A stretch of DNA of 64,000 nucleotides from Bimastos eiseni (taxonomy: Eukaryota; Annelida; Clitellata; Crassiclitellata; Lumbricidae), in contig OY365812.1 of assembly GCA_959347315.1 (NCBI GenBank), positions 2,296,382 through 2,360,381 of the forward strand. The letters run 5' to 3'. The stretch's first letter is position 1; every line of letters begins with the position of its first letter. The notes beneath the pieces are model-generated. The model had not been told where the DNA came from. It searched no databases and saw nothing but the letters and a program-made list of their open reading frames with translations. The translations under genes and the position numbers were made by a program. This document shows positions 32,337 through 46,684 of the stretch, piece by piece.

Positions 32337-33480
32337 GAAAGCCTAGCAAAGGCCATTGAGTTAGACTGTAGGACGTGGACACTTGACGTGTTTGAGAAAG
32401 CGAGGTTAAGACTTAAGAGTTGATTTGCCAACCCTGAAACAAATTGCGTTTTAATGTTGACATTGTGAGGAAGATTCAAAGTCATCTAGAAGATTAAAAC
32501 GAGGCGCAGCCATTAGACTAAATATTGCCCCAGAACGTTCAAACTCTTTGTTACGCCAATTATGTATATCTTTATGCTCAGCTTTTAGTCGCTTACATGT
32601 ACTTTCCTGAACCTATATTACAACTGACTCAGACGATCTTGTTGATATTCTAACAGCGAAATTCGTTTCAGGTTGTCCTCTCAGAACAAGACCCCTCAAC
32701 ATAAATTCCCACCTGACCTTTTAAACAAGTGTTGTTATTATTAATCGATTGCACAGAAACATTGCAATTGCATGAACCGACGAACTCGGTATTTGAACCA
32801 TGATAAATGCTCTTAAGCTGTTGTCATTATTGTTCATATTCTGCCTGAAAATCAGGCAGTTGTTCTAAATGTGAAACAGTTTTATTTTATCCCAGTTCAT
32901 ATAACGCATCTGGCTTGCAATATGAGCCACTTTCTTGGTGCTTACGAAATTTGTGAAACAATAATAATCAATCATTCCATAAATACATGCATTTCGTCAC
33001 AACTCATGTCGAGTAATGTATGGAATAAACACATCATGAACTCAGTTATTCCTGTAAGCTTAGGCCTACTATGTATTAGTAATTGGTTCTTCAGGGTTAC
33101 TATTGTCAGTATTTCCTACGTACCAGCAATCACAACAATGCACAGACAACTCGAGAAATCGCCAGTGGCACACACGATGGCATATGATTATATGCCATCG
33201 TGTTCAGAGAATGTTCATCAGGATCAAGGGGCGTCGTGTAAGTGAAGCGGTCCAGGCGTGCGCAGCATTAGCCGCACTACTGCCAATCAGTCATTGAGAC
33301 TTTAGATTCACTGAAAATTACCTATGTTGCTGCCTCTACCCTGTTACATCATGTGCTGCGATAGTACCAGGCCCGATCCACAGCAATCTCAGGAGGAGGG
33401 TCAAGCTAGTCCATGCATTAGAAACATATTAAATTATTATTGCTAAGCAAACAATTGACCTCTTGTTAAGGCAATCCACT
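32337..33480. other. End of unit 2, no gene
   Basis: Counterpart of 15606-16760. The domainless plus frame 32871-33245 is a frame extension of the similar frames in other units. Confidence 0.55.
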
Positions 33481-34521
33481 GATTGTCTATTAATTATTAT
33501 TACGTCAATGACATTAGCCACGTTTAAACACCTCTAAATAGTTATCCTGTAAGCCATCTTGTTTTTCATTGCAACGTCTGTCATTGTTGACACATTCACA
33601 CACTAGCGGATTCTGCTGTATATGGTGCTTTAATTCACTCGCCTATTCTAATTCACCCTGCCATTTAATCACCTTTTCGTCTAAATTGCCAAGTGAACAT
33701 CTTGCCCTCGTTGACCTACGTTTTGCTTTCACATTAGGTTTATCGCAATAGTGAGCCCAGATTCTCCAAAGACCCATACAAGAGCCAAGCGCTGCGCACC
33801 AGCTTATTCACGAGCGCTGACAAACGCTTTCATCCACACTTCACCACCAATCAAACAACACTTACCAATCAAACATCCGCGTGTTACGATGACAAACGGC
33901 CGTGCTTGAAATGGACATGAGGGCCCGTGCGCTGGTTTGTATGGGAACCACAATTTAGCGCAAAAATGAAAACACCCCGAAATTCGATGCTCTTTCAGAA
34001 GACGGTAAAATTTTAATTAATGTTAATTCTACAATGAGTGGACCGCATGAATCCCTATGGGAGCGAATTGCAAAGCTTACATTATTCAATCTTTGATGAT
34101 TAAGTTGCGGCTATGCTTCAGGTCAAAATTCTTTAATGAGGAGTCTTTGGTGGATATTTGACCTGAATTAATGTCCGCCAGAATAATCGCTAGATGTCGA
34201 GACACTCCAGCTGAATACCATCGTGTTCCCCAATTATATTGCATGTTTATTGTCAATTGATTTTACCAATTTGAGTATTTTGACCTATTTTTGCCTTTAT
34301 AGGCACCTGATTCAATCTTATTTTTATCGTCATAGTCCTTGGGACATCTGATTAGCCAATTACGTCATGAGTTTATAGATTTTTAATTAAGGGGATGGAG
34401 GTTAAGTAACAATTACAATTGAAATAAAAATGGAATAAAATATGAATTGAAAATTTTTAAACTTTGAAGGGCGAAAATTTTTGAATATTGCACAAAGTAA
34501 TTGCACAAAGTACCTAACTTA

Positions 34522-35945
34522 AAAGTAAGATAAACTGATGACAGATCATATCTCTATTAATAAAAAGTGCCATTTGATTATAGAATTAGGGGTTTCAGTT
34601 TAAAAACACTGATTGATAACAAATATCATTAGCGTCGTCCTCCTTGATCCAGGCATGGGACTGGCACTGCCAGAGTACAAGTACTGCGGAGTTTTGAATA
34701 ATAAACAGCGTTATACGCCATTTTAAAGTGTGGTATTTTCCTTTATATTATTAAGTAAAATTAAATCTTTCCGCTGGTTTATAGACAACATAATTCACCA
34801 ATAGGCTACTCATTGAGCGAATAAAACGCTTAAAAGAGTTGGCCAAATTACATTTGACCACATGTCTGTTCATTGCTGCGTGGCTAAATTCTTGAAGGTT
34901 TGTTCCACACAATTCTTCAACGTCATCTGTCCATTCCCTATGTCGTCTTCCTCTTTTATTTGTCCCATCCATTATTCCCAAAAACCAGCATTCGAAGTTT
35001 TCTATCATATTTCATTCTGCAAATATGTCCAAATAAACTTAGCTTTTTCTGGATCACTTCCTCACACACAATTCAATTGTCCTCTGCTGAGGTAATGTCT
35101 TCCGCAGACAGATCACTTTATTTTGTTTTATTAACTAAAAAAAATTATTTCTTAATATTCTGCGCGGAGCGTTTTGCCACGCTGATTTTTCGAATTGGGC
35201 CACCGTTATATCCACATTGGATAGTTGACTGTTTGATAACAAATATCAAACAGTGTTTTTAACTGAAACCCCTAATTCTATAATTAAATGTAACTTTTTA
35301 TTAATAGAGATATGATCTGTTATCAGTTTATCTTACTTTTAAGTTAGCGTCGTCCTCCTTGATCCAGGCATGGGACTGGCACTGCCAGAGTACAAGCAAT
35401 GCGGAGTTTTGAATAATAAACAGCGTTTTACGCCACTTTAAAGTGTGGTATTTTCCTTTATATTATTAAGTAAAATTAAATCTTTCCGCTGGTTTATAGA
35501 CAACATAATTCACCAATAGGCTACTCATTGAGCGAATAAAACGCTTAAAAGAGTTGGCCAAATTACATTTGACCACATGTCTGTTCATTGCTGCGTGGCT
35601 AAATTCTTGAAGGTTTGTTCCACACAATTCTTCAAAGTCATCTGTCCAATCCCTATGTCGTCTTCCTCTTTTATTTGTCCCATCCATTATTCCCAAAACC
35701 AGCATTCGAAGTTTTCTATCATATTTCATTCTGCAAATATGTCCAAATAAACTTAGCTTTCTCTGGATCACTTCCTCACACACAATTCAATTGTCCTCTG
35801 CTGAGGTAATGTCTTCCGCAGACAGGTCACTTTATTTTGTTTTATTAACTAAAAAAAATTATTTCTTAATATTCTGCGCGGAGCGTTTTGCCACGCTGAT
35901 TTTTCGAATTCAGCCACCGTTATATCCACATTAGATAGTTCTCTG
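34522..35945 (-). mobile_element. LINE relic duplicated with inverted spacer, unit 3
   Basis: Same structure as 20765-22190 at a constant offset of 13757: copies at about 34628-35223 and 35346-35945 with the inverted spacer 35224-35345. The second copy differs from unit 2 by single substitutions (for example DDFEEL for DDVEEL). Confidence 0.65.
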
Positions 35946-37288
35946 CTCTCCAGTGACAACGCTTCGATGCTTGTATGAGCGAACGATGATATAATTTTGA
36001 CTTTTGTCGTTTAATTGCAAGGATATTTTTATTGCGCCGACGGCAAGTTCCGTAATGCGATATTGCTTGAGAAGCAGCATCCGTTTCATATGATTGGAGG
36101 CCACTAATATTCAGCCATGTAAGTTAATCCGTTTGCACATTGTACATGTTGGCCTACTTTTCTTGCTTATTAGGCTAAAGAGCAAAAGCCATCGAATAAA
36201 ATTTCAGAGACTAATAATTTTAGTAGGAAATCCAACTAGATAAGCAAGATTTGTTAAATAAGCAGGCCCAGAAGTCTGACGAGAGCAGATGAAGAGTTTA
36301 TTTTCCAAAAACTAAAATAACTTTTTTTTTTCAACTGCTGACATTGTGCGAACGATACAAAAGTCATATAGAACATTACTTACAAACTTGATATCTGAAC
36401 CATGATAATTGCTCTAAAGCTGTAATCGTTTTCGTCTTCAGCTTCAAAATCAGAAAGTTGTCTAAAATGTGTAACAATTGTGTCTTATCTCTGAGCGTGT
36501 TACAAAACTGGTCTGCAAAATGAATCGCTATCTTGGCGCTAACGAAACTTGTAAAACAGTTACTAACTCAACACATGTACAGTATAAGCAATCACTACAC
36601 AGTACTTGGTCACAACAAACACCAATGAATGACAGCTTCCCAGCGCATCGTTCACACGCGCCTGTGAATAAGCTGCATGGTTCCTGAGACTTCGCTTTTG
36701 TGGGCGCTGTAGAAATGTTGAGATTACGATTACGGCATTGGTTATGGTTAGTTTCTGTTTGACGACACTGCTTCATAACAAAGATGATAAACGCTATCCC
36801 TCTCCTTCCTACAGGCCTCGGATTGGCACTGTCAGAGAGCGAACAGTGGCTGGGTTGAAACACTGATCAACCTTATTTCCAATTACATTTCCGGGTTCCA
36901 GACAATCGATGCATTTTATCATTTATTTCTATGATTGCATGACTTCGAGAAGATACCATTTTGATTCCTAATACCACTGCATTGCATTTTATTTATAAAT
37001 TAATATTGAGCCTCTCTCCCATGACAACCTGGTCAGAGGCGCTCTCAGCTCTCTGCGCGAAACACGCGATGGAAATGACCGATGTGAGAACAAAAGCGAA
37101 AACAGAAACATTCGGACTTAAAAAATATAACAACGAATTGAAACTAAAGAAACTGACATAGCCTAATTATATTCTTTGCAAAGCTATATATTATGACATA
37201 TCGGTATCACTGGCATGTGCTATTCATCTTGAAGTGACTACAAGCGCTTTTGCGACAAAGGTAATTCAGTCTAGGTTCATTGCTTTAC

Positions 37289-39955
37289 TTAAGACAGCTT
37301 ATAATCGCTTATAACAGCGTATAATCGCGACGATTTGTTCGCGAAAACGTCGCGATGTGGTGGATTGGGAAGCTGGCCGAAAAATTTCCAATTCGGCGAT
37401 TCATTATTCCCAATGCTGGCTGCCCTTGCAAGCGCACTCTTCTCGGTCAACGCATTGTCGCATTCGATCCTGTCAAAAGTGGCCCCAAAATTAGCCCCCC
37501 CCCCCAAAAAAAAGCCATAATTGATCCAAAACTTCCGCCAAATATATACAACGATTCACCAATGAATTCTGCACAGTGATGTTCTCTGCGTTCAACTAAA
37601 GACCCGCATTTGACCCAACCAGATGTAAAATTATATTTCCGTATTTCTTTTCGATATATTCCGTATCCTGTGATAAACAATGTGTTGTTGTAAACGGCAC
37701 ACGCAGCACCAAACGTCGTTGTTGCGATTATATCTACGGAAAGAGGGGTTAGGTCTATATCCATTGGCTGATGTAGATTGATTTTATATTGATGACTAAA
37801 TCCAATAGTTGCATCAATTAAAACTGCAAAGTCTTCAATACTTTCGCCTTTTTCTGTGTGAAATGTAAAACGAAATTGAACAGATTGATAATTACGCTAC
37901 GATTATTGAAGCATAGTTACATAAAAGAAACATCATATTGTTTAGCATTTGTCTCCAAAGGCAGTTGCATATAAACGGTTCATATTCTGAATGATTGGAT
38001 AATCATAGGGCCTATATTGACAGCTAGGCACATAGATTGAATAAACCATGTAGCTTATACGTGTAGGTTGACGATTTGGAACTAGATTTGAAAAGAAATT
38101 ATAATCGCAATCACCAGACTTCTAAAGTGCCTCTTGAAACCCCAGCGCAGGGCACCTGCTAATTAACGAGCGATGCGTCGAATCAGAGGAGTTGTACATT
38201 AACCATAACCATCGGTTTTATTGATCCAGACAAACAAATGTAAAAAGTAGCATTTTTCATATTCAGAACTTCTAATGAGGACAAAAGAAAACCCAGAAGG
38301 AACCGTTGTCCCGCAGGATATATATAGCCCCCCCCCAAAGCATAATTTATGTAGATAACAGATCAGATATTCGATTTAATGTCCCCACATTTGTTGCAAT
38401 TTTTAGTGCTATTTCTTGCATATGTGTTCGTTCCAACTAGGTTATATGCTGGTCTATGTGTACTCCAAGAAATTTTACGTATTTAACAGGTGGGATGTCC
38501 ATAATATTATTAATTTGTACTTTTGTTGTGGAGTCGATTATTTTCCTATGAGACCAGAAGGCAACATAATTAGTTTTTGTCAAATAAGAGATAATTTATT
38601 TGCTTTAAACAAATCCGACACTAGTCAAAGTTTCTGGTTGAGGATTCTAAATACTTTGTCATTCTTCATTAGCATAGTTTATACAATTGCAGTATTTTCG
38701 TATTTGAAATACGATTTATTTTCGATGCAATTGTTAATAAAGGATCAAATTATTTTGTGAGAACCGTAAAACAATGTGAGGCAGCAAAAGTTAATATCTG
38801 ATTGATAAAAAAACGTGGATTACCTTGCAGAGTTCCAATCACGTTTCCATTGGTTATCTTTAGAGGATTGTCTAGGCCTAGATCAGTCTCCTCGAACGTC
38901 ACATTGAAAGAAACTCTTGGTTGCATAATATACTTCTCGTGGTCTTCATCTAATTCATCTGCTCTTCGAAGTATTTCATCTTTACTTCTACAGATGTCGC
39001 TATCTGACCCTTTAATTCTGAGTTCATCACAATACCTTTTATAGCTTTCCAGTATAATAAGGTGTCTGTCCAGTTCATCGTCTTTGGTCTGAATTTCTTT
39101 CAAATGTCGATTCTTTATTTCACATAAGGAACTCAGTAACGATTTTGTATGTTCTTTTATCATTTCTCTCAACTTCTCACTTCTTTGCAAAATTTCTACC
39201 TCTATTTCGGCCATATTTTTGAGGAAATTCTCTTTACTTTTAGATTTCTCTTTCTTGGCCAATAGTTCTTCAGCAAGCGTTGATATCTTGTCAACGTTGC
39301 TCTTAATCATTTCACGGAACTTTTTTTCCACTGTGGCTACGTCTTTGCAATCATGGGATTTGTGGCTTTCAACAAAACATGAGACGCAAACAACTTTCTT
39401 ACAATCCGCACAGTAGTAGTCTAATACTTTCTTAGGATGAATAGAACAAGTCATAACATTTAAATTTTTTACTGCCTCTTCTTCTCCAACTATGCTTTCG
39501 ATATTTAAGATTTCATGATTTCGCGACGTTTTAACGATCTTATGCATCTTGCCACACCCTTCGCAAAGGCTCTCTTGACAATCGAAACATCTTAATGTTG
39601 CTTTAGAGATGATTGATTCAGTAGACTCTGCGTTTCTTTTGCATACATCGCATGGTGTATCTGTCACGTTGGACTGATTCAATGCTTGTCTCACTTCCAC
39701 CATGCTGGTCATAAAGAAATTTATTTGTATGCCTTGGACTCCATCGTTTGGAATAGTGAATCCCTTTCTGCAAACTGGACATTGTATTTCATCTCCAGGT
39801 TTCTTGTCTGCCTTGTCGACCATGTCTTCCAAGCATTGGAAGCAATATGTGTGAATGCATGGTAGCATTCTTGGATCTGTGAACGTCTTGAGACAGATGC
39901 AACATTTTGTTATATCATTCAGTTGTGTCATTGCATTGCTGTCATGGGTAGTCAT
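37289..39955 (-). pseudogene. Pseudogene C: TRIM-Kelch copy with broken Kelch exon
   Basis: Exon 1 (39955-38824) is open and nearly identical to gene B, with complete RING, B-boxes and coiled coil. The donor CTGCAAG|GTAA is intact. Exon 2 (37853-37289) keeps the acceptor and the first Kelch blade but is frameshifted at a C11A8 tract near 37495-37513. It then jumps from NALTEKSA directly to RAASIGNNES, a loss of about 370 bp that removes the central blades. The product would be a RING/B-box/coiled-coil protein with a short aberrant tail. A truncated TRIM of this kind could still dimerise through its coiled coil, so a dominant-negative or regulatory role is conceivable but unsupported. Confidence 0.85.
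37854..38823 (-). mobile_element. Intron of pseudogene C with LINE RT fragment
   Basis: Almost identical to the gene B intron, including the poly-C join near 38330 and the VKFLGVHID motif on the minus strand. Confidence 0.65.
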
Positions 39956-40863
39956 TGTGGAAAACGCTGTAAATAACAATGATAAAATAATGTTGTACAT
40001 GTGTCACAAGATAACTTTCACAAATGAACCCTGAATTAAATTTTTTTATTTTTTTGCAGTCGTTTGACATCGGAGGGAGTCATTCTTGGCCTCGTCACCT
40101 TCACGAAATTTCATCACAACACTCGGATTCTTTTTTGTGGAAAAACCACGTAATAAAATAAAATGAACGAACGAACGAAAATATTTTATTGTAACCAAAT
40201 GAAAACAAAATCATCCAGAGTGTACACATAATATTTAGTTGCTCAGTTGGATTACAAAGGGAGGCCCGAAAGGATTACCTACCGCTAGCAAGGCCGGGCA
40301 CTGACGTATTTTGCTATATAAATCGTTGTGAGCACTGACATAATTAACTAAAATGTGCAGCAAACAAAACACTTGTATAAAGTAAAAAACACTTGTAAAA
40401 TAGGAAAGGAAGTTGGCCATTTATGGCGTAATCCTTATTTACCTTCATTAATTCGAAACTTTTTTACATTAGCGTTGTCTTTCATTTTATTTTATTTGCC
40501 TAGGTGGCCTACTGTATTGTGTAAAATTTATACAGATTAAATTTGCGAATAGAAAAGACATACATGTAGCAAAAAGTTTCTAATTTGTGTCTATTAATCA
40601 GGTTCAGTATAATACATTATACATTATAATACATAATACATTAATGTTTATTTCATATATATACATATATATATATATAACCTTGTACATTATAGTGCAC
40701 TGCTGAGTCTCAGCTCCACTAATCCTTTCGCAATTCGCTGTAAAATCAGTGAAGCAAAATCTATTTGGACAATCTATAATGCACGATGTTTTGATACGAT
40801 CGAAACTGCCAAAGGAATATCTTGATCAAGTAAGTTATTATTGACAGAATGGTTTTTGTCCGC

Positions 40864-41997
40864 TGTTAGCGTTATGTTGTGTAGGGTGAGGGGTAGGTTG
40901 AAGGTTTTGTTATATAACAAACTCTTTTCAGCTTAAGCTATTTTGTCTGTTTGCTTGCCAATGGGAAATTCCATGTAACACTGACCTTCATTGTTTAAAT
41001 CGAAGTTCACAATACGTTATGAACCAAAACTAGCACCATCAGCTGCCACCTGGCGAATTGATTTGACGTTCTTCGTTATTATTTTACCAATCAACTTTTA
41101 ACAATTTGCTGTTTACAATTTTAACAACTTCATGTGCATATCTCTAAGCGCTCTAAAATCCAATTCTGTGTGCTTTGTTTTGATCCGGTTTAAATTTAAA
41201 TTAATTCACTTGAAATAATTTTTTTGGTAGATATTTTGTCATGATGTTTGATTTCATTTTCTATAGTATGTGTAAATAGTTTATGTTTGCTTAAATACCC
41301 AATTGCAATTGTAGTACGCACTCTGTATACATCATACGCTATTTATAAATAGGTAGAGTTGTACTGCGAACTTACCGATAAATACCTGATAGTGCAATAT
41401 TAAACCAATCCATTCTGTGTGATACCGTAATGCTCATTTCTAGTGCAAAACAGGAGGGAAACTAAAATGGTGCTTTTAAATAGGATGTACGTCACTACCA
41501 TGTATCATCATGCTGTATTAGTAGGCCTATATGTAGATACATGGTGACAATCTTCGACTACCCAATTAGTTACCGTAATTAACACAAGTGAATTTAGTGC
41601 CATTAAAAGTCCGATTATTAAGATGCAGAGGAGCTCCATACATGCGGTTTATTCATCATTGGCACGAGAGAGTACACAATTTTAAGGTAGCTTTTGTTAC
41701 ATAGCTAATTGGGCATATGATGATTTTTACTGCAGTTCTTGAATTGGATAAAGGCAATTATCAGCTGAATCACTAATGTTAAAGTGCGAACTAACATTGT
41801 ATTGTTATAAAAGTGTCAAATTGTGCAATACAATTATGTCGATTGTATGTCTTTTAATGTGCTTGTAGGCTGGAGTGGGGTAGGGGGTGGGTAGCATATC
41901 TGGGTGGGGGTCACAGCTGCTGTTATATAACGTTATTAGGGGTAGGGTTGGGTCAAAAATTGGGATTTTATGCGTTATATAATATGTGAACGGCCCC
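40864..41997. mobile_element. MITE-like element lacking its left end, unit 3
   Basis: The interior and right TIR (GTGAACGGCCCC) match 13660-14801. The left TIR is deleted by the join TTTGTCCGC to TGTTAGCG at about 40864. Confidence 0.7.
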
Positions 41998-42722
41998 TGC
42001 AGTATTTGACACAGGCTAGTTTAAGTTCTTTTCTGAAGGCATTGCCAAAAGTTATCGCTGCTTTTAGGCAATGGTGTTACTTTGCTTTCACTTTCAGAAC
42101 CGATCGTGCCATTGTTAGCTTTTAGCCAATCTTCATTTTATAATGTGAAGAAAATATTACAGAACACGTGCATGAATAGTGTTGATTTATAGGAAAAGTT
42201 TACCTTGGAAACCGTCAGGAGAAAGATTCAGTTCACTGATCGGTATTTGGTTTAATCGATATAGCAAAAAATAGGCTCCCTCTCTATACTTCGCTCAAGA
42301 ACGTACCTCTGAAAATAGGTCAAGTAAATTGGACACAGTAGAGGATATTGCTCGAAGAGAGGCATCCGTTTCACATAATCGTAGGCCACCTATATTCAAC
42401 CATGCAAATAAATCCGTAGGTAAGCCTACGTGTAGCCTTACTTGCTTAAAGAGCAAAGTTGTTTAGTAAAATCTGGAACCAATGTCGTATTGTAATTGCA
42501 TAAAAATTATATAGAGAACACTGTTACACAGTAGGCCCCTGCTGCATGTCCAGCTTATATTGTGGGGAGTCGTTTAGCTATGGTAAACAGTGAACACAAT
42601 GGGTTGCCAAAATTCGACTCCTGTAATAACTTATCAATCATTCGTTCATGAATGAGAATTCGTCCGTTCATGCGGTGATTATAATCATACTTCGGTTTGT
42701 CGGTTTTAAACTAGAAGGACGT

Positions 42723-42739
42723 TATTATTATTATTATTA

Positions 42740-42785
<46 letters not shown>

Positions 42786-42812
42786 TATTATCATTATTAT
42801 TATTATTATTAG
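42723..42812. repeat. (TTA)n microsatellite, unit 3
   Basis: About 90 bp of TTA/TCA triplets at the conserved location, without retroelement insertion. Confidence 0.95.
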
Positions 42813-45272
42813 AGAGCCTAGTTAAGGCCATTGAGTTAGGCTGTAGGGCGTGGACACTTGACGTGTTTGAGAAAGCCAGGTTAAGACTTAAAGAGTTGAT
42901 TTGCCAACCCTAAAACAATTTGCGTTTTAACGTTGACATTGTGAGGAAGATTCAAAGTCATCTAGAAGATTAAAACGAGGCGCAGCCATTAGACTAAATA
43001 TTGCCCCAGAACGTTCAAACTCTTTGTTTCGCCAATTATGTATATCTTTATGCTCGGCTTTTAGTAGCCTACATGTACTTTCCTGAACCTCTTTTACAAC
43101 TGATTCAGACGATCTTATTGATATTCTAACTGCGAAATTCGTTTCAGTTTGTCCTCTCAGAACAAGACCCCTCAACATAAATTCCCAGCTGACATTTTAA
43201 ACAAGTGTTGCTATTATTAATCGATTGCACAGAAACATTGCAATTGCATGAACCGACGAACTCGGTATTTGAACCATGATAAATGCTCTTAAGCTGTTGT
43301 CATTATTGTTCATATTCTGCCTGAAAATCAGGCAGTTGTTCTAAATGTGTAACAGTCTTATTTTATCCCAGTTCATATAACGCATCTGGCTTGCAATATG
43401 AGCCACTTTCTTGGTGCTTACGAAATTTGTAAAACAATAATAAGCAATCATTCCATAAATACATGCATTTCGTCACAACTTATGTCGAGTAATGTATGGA
43501 AGAAACACAAACAAGCACTCAGTTATTCCTGTAAGCTTAGGCCTACTATGTATTAGTAATTGTTTCTTCAGGGTTGCTATTGTCAGTATTTCCTTGGTAT
43601 CAGCAATCACAACAATGCACAGACCACTCGAGAAACCGCCAGTGGCACACACGATGGCATATGATTATATGCCATCGTGTTCAGAGAATGTTCATCTGGA
43701 TCAATGGGCGTCGTGTAAGTGAAGCGGTCCAGGCGTGCGCAGCATTAGCTGCACCACTGCCAGTCAGTCATTGAGACTTTAGATTCACTGAAAATTTCCA
43801 TTGTTGCTGCCACTACCCTGTTACATCATGTGCTGCGATAGTGCCAGTCCCGATCCACAGAAATCTCAGGATGAAGGGTCAAGCTAGTCCATGCATTAGA
43901 AACATATTAAATTATTATTGCTAAACATACAATTGACCTCTTGTTAAGGCAATCCACTGACGGTCTATTAATTATTATTACGTGAATGACGTTAGCCACG
44001 TTTAAACACCTCTAAATAGTTATCCTGTAAGCTATGTATAATTGTCAAATAACTACACCTCTAAATAAAACTCCTACGCTGCAAGAACTCTGGCAGCGCC
44101 TGTCCCAAGCCTGGAGAAAGGAGGAGGGCGACGCTGATGGTTCATGTTATCACACGAGTCGTTAGACTGAAACTAACTAATATAACTAACTACATATTAT
44201 TATGAAATAATAAAATTCCTACACTGCTTGCAGTTCCTCAGCCCCAGGCCTGGACAAAGAAGGCAGGCGACGCCAATGAACCCTGTTTGCCGTGCCACGA
44301 CAGTTTTAATAAACGGCAGCTAGCCCTACTGCTACCAGCTTTGGAATTTCTTATATGAGAAATCCCATTCGCCATAAAATTATGTCACAGATGATATAAT
44401 ATAAACATCTTTAGACATTATGGCGAATGCGATTCTGTTTAATGCCATCGTTGCAAACTTTGTAACCATGTATTGCACAGCCAACTAATAGATGTAAGCC
44501 TACTCTCTTCGACCCGTGCAGGCTTTATAAATATTCATCGCCACAAAAAGATTATAAATAGGCCTACTTGTTACCTCGCCTATCATTTAAAAAGATAAAC
44601 TAAGCCTAATTTGGCCCCGTAATGCGTTATGCCTAATATTCCAGCGTTGCGCCTCATTGCTGTTCAAGATTTCCACAACACTGCTACAATAAATGGAATC
44701 CACGTAAACGCAGTACTCTACATCATGGTTAAAACCAATAGAACCTATTGTTGCCATTTAATAAAGGGGCTATGTATAACCAATGGAGTGAATAGACCAA
44801 AATCAAACAACGCAATGTAATCGAGCATTTACATAGCGCCCATAAGAGATATCAAATCTACTCAGAGGCGCTGTCTGCGCTGGCCTAATTAATGTTAAAT
44901 TTCACTGGTAGCGTGTGAACAACATCAGTTTCCCAAACTATGCACAGCTAGTAGATAGCCGAATAGTCATCAGTGGTGGGCCAGAGAATTGGCCATACTA
45001 ACCCTTTTCGAGTCTTAAAAAACCCGAACAATAAACTAGATTGAGCCATTAATAAATCAAATGAACATTAATAAACGAAAAGGAGCTATTATAAACCTTG
45101 CACTCGGCTCATCAAACGCCATCTGTAAACGGAACACGAAGGTTATAAAAGAGCCGCCCTCTAATAAAAGCGATCTGTCAATCAAGCATTGAAACGACCG
45201 ATGACGGCAGAAGGTCAACTGAGTGCGCGGGCTACGTCACACAATACCCAGATATGATTGACAGAGCTGGTG

Positions 45273-45625
45273 CAGTTTTATATATGTATGTATATCATTG
45301 ATGTACATATATATATACAATAAATACACAAAAATATATATATACATATATATACGTACACATATATATATATACATATATATATATATCTATTTATATA
45401 TATATGGATATATATCTATACAATATATATATACATGTATATATACATATATATATGTATATATGTTAAATTTATATATATATACATGCATATAAATATG
45501 TATATATACATATTTATCTGCATGTATTAATACATATATTTATGCATCTATATACATATATATATATATGCATGTATATATACATATATATATGCATGTA
45601 TATATACTTATATATATATATATTG
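45273..45625. repeat. TA/CATATA-rich satellite, unit 4
   Basis: Nearly identical to 19465-19815, with several TA-number differences. The Tyr/Ile frame at 45298-45495 is an artefact. Confidence 0.9.
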
Positions 45626-46684
45626 TTATTATGATATTATTGTCATATATAAACGCATACATGTTGCTGCTGCATTTGGTGCATTAAGTCACTCGCCTAT
45701 TCTAATTCACCCTGCCATTTAATCACCTTTTCGTCTAAATTGCCAAGTGAACATCTTGCCCTCGTTGACCTACGTTTTGCTTTGACATTAGGTTTATCGC
45801 AATAGTGAGCCCAGATTCTCCAAAGACCCACACGAGAGCCAAGCGCTGCGCACCAGCTTATTCACGAGCGCTGACAAACGCTTTCATCCACACTTCACCA
45901 CCAATCAAACAACACTTACCAATCAAACATCCGCGTGTTACGATGACAACCGGCAGTGCTTGAAATGGACATGAGGGCCCGTGCGCTGGTTTGTAGGGGG
46001 AACCACAATTTAACGCAAAATGAAAACAGCCCGAAATTCGATGCTCTTTCAGAAGACGGTAAAATTTTAATTAATGTTAATTCTACAATGAGTGGACCGC
46101 ATGAATCCCTATGGGAGCGAATTGCAAAGCTTACATTATTCAATCTTTGATGATTAAGTTGCGGCTATGCTTCAGGTCAAAATTCTTTAATGAGCAGTCT
46201 CTGGTGGATATTTGACCTGAATTAATGTCCGCCAGAATAATCGCTAGATGTCGAGACACTCCAGCTGAATACCATCGTGTTCCCCAATTATATTGCATGT
46301 TTATTGTCAATTGATTTTACCAATTTGAGTATTTTGACCTATTTTTGCCTTTATAGGCACCTGATTCAATCTTATTTTTATCGTCATAGTCCTTGGGACA
46401 TCTGATTAGCCAATTACGTCATGAGTTTATAGATTTTTAATTAAGGGGATGGAGGTTAAGTAACAATTACAATTGAAATAAAAATGGAATAAAATATGAA
46501 TTGAAAATTTTTAAACTTTGAAGGGCGAAAATTTTTGAATATTGCACAAAGTAATTGCACAAAGTACCTAACTTAAAAGTAAGATAAACTGATGACAGAT
46601 CATATCTCTATTAATAAAAAGTGCCATTTGATTATAGAATTAGGGGTTTCAGTTTAAAAACACTGATTGATAACAAATATCATT

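Larger units (their letters stand above)
16761..33480. repeat. Segmental duplication unit 2 (contains gene B and LINE insertions)
   Basis: Second direct repeat unit. It has the leader (16759-18005), an expanded TA satellite, a doubled LINE relic, gene B, a deletion of about 2.3 kb relative to unit 1 (join near 27053, replacing 12650-14968), and a (TTA)n locus enlarged to about 4.7 kb by retroelement insertions. From 18140 to about 21000 it runs almost base-for-base with unit 4, and from 34100 its counterpart in unit 3 is the closer match. Confidence 0.85.
33481..43958. repeat. Segmental duplication unit 3 (contains pseudogene C)
   Basis: Third and shortest unit. It lacks the leader. A join at about 33554 (GTTATCCTGTAAG to CCATCTTG) skips sequence equal to about 4866-6336 of unit 1, and a second join at 40864 skips about 13077-13655, including the left TIR of the MITE. 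It shares the doubled LINE relic with unit 2. Outside the pseudogene I see no supported gene. Confidence 0.85.
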
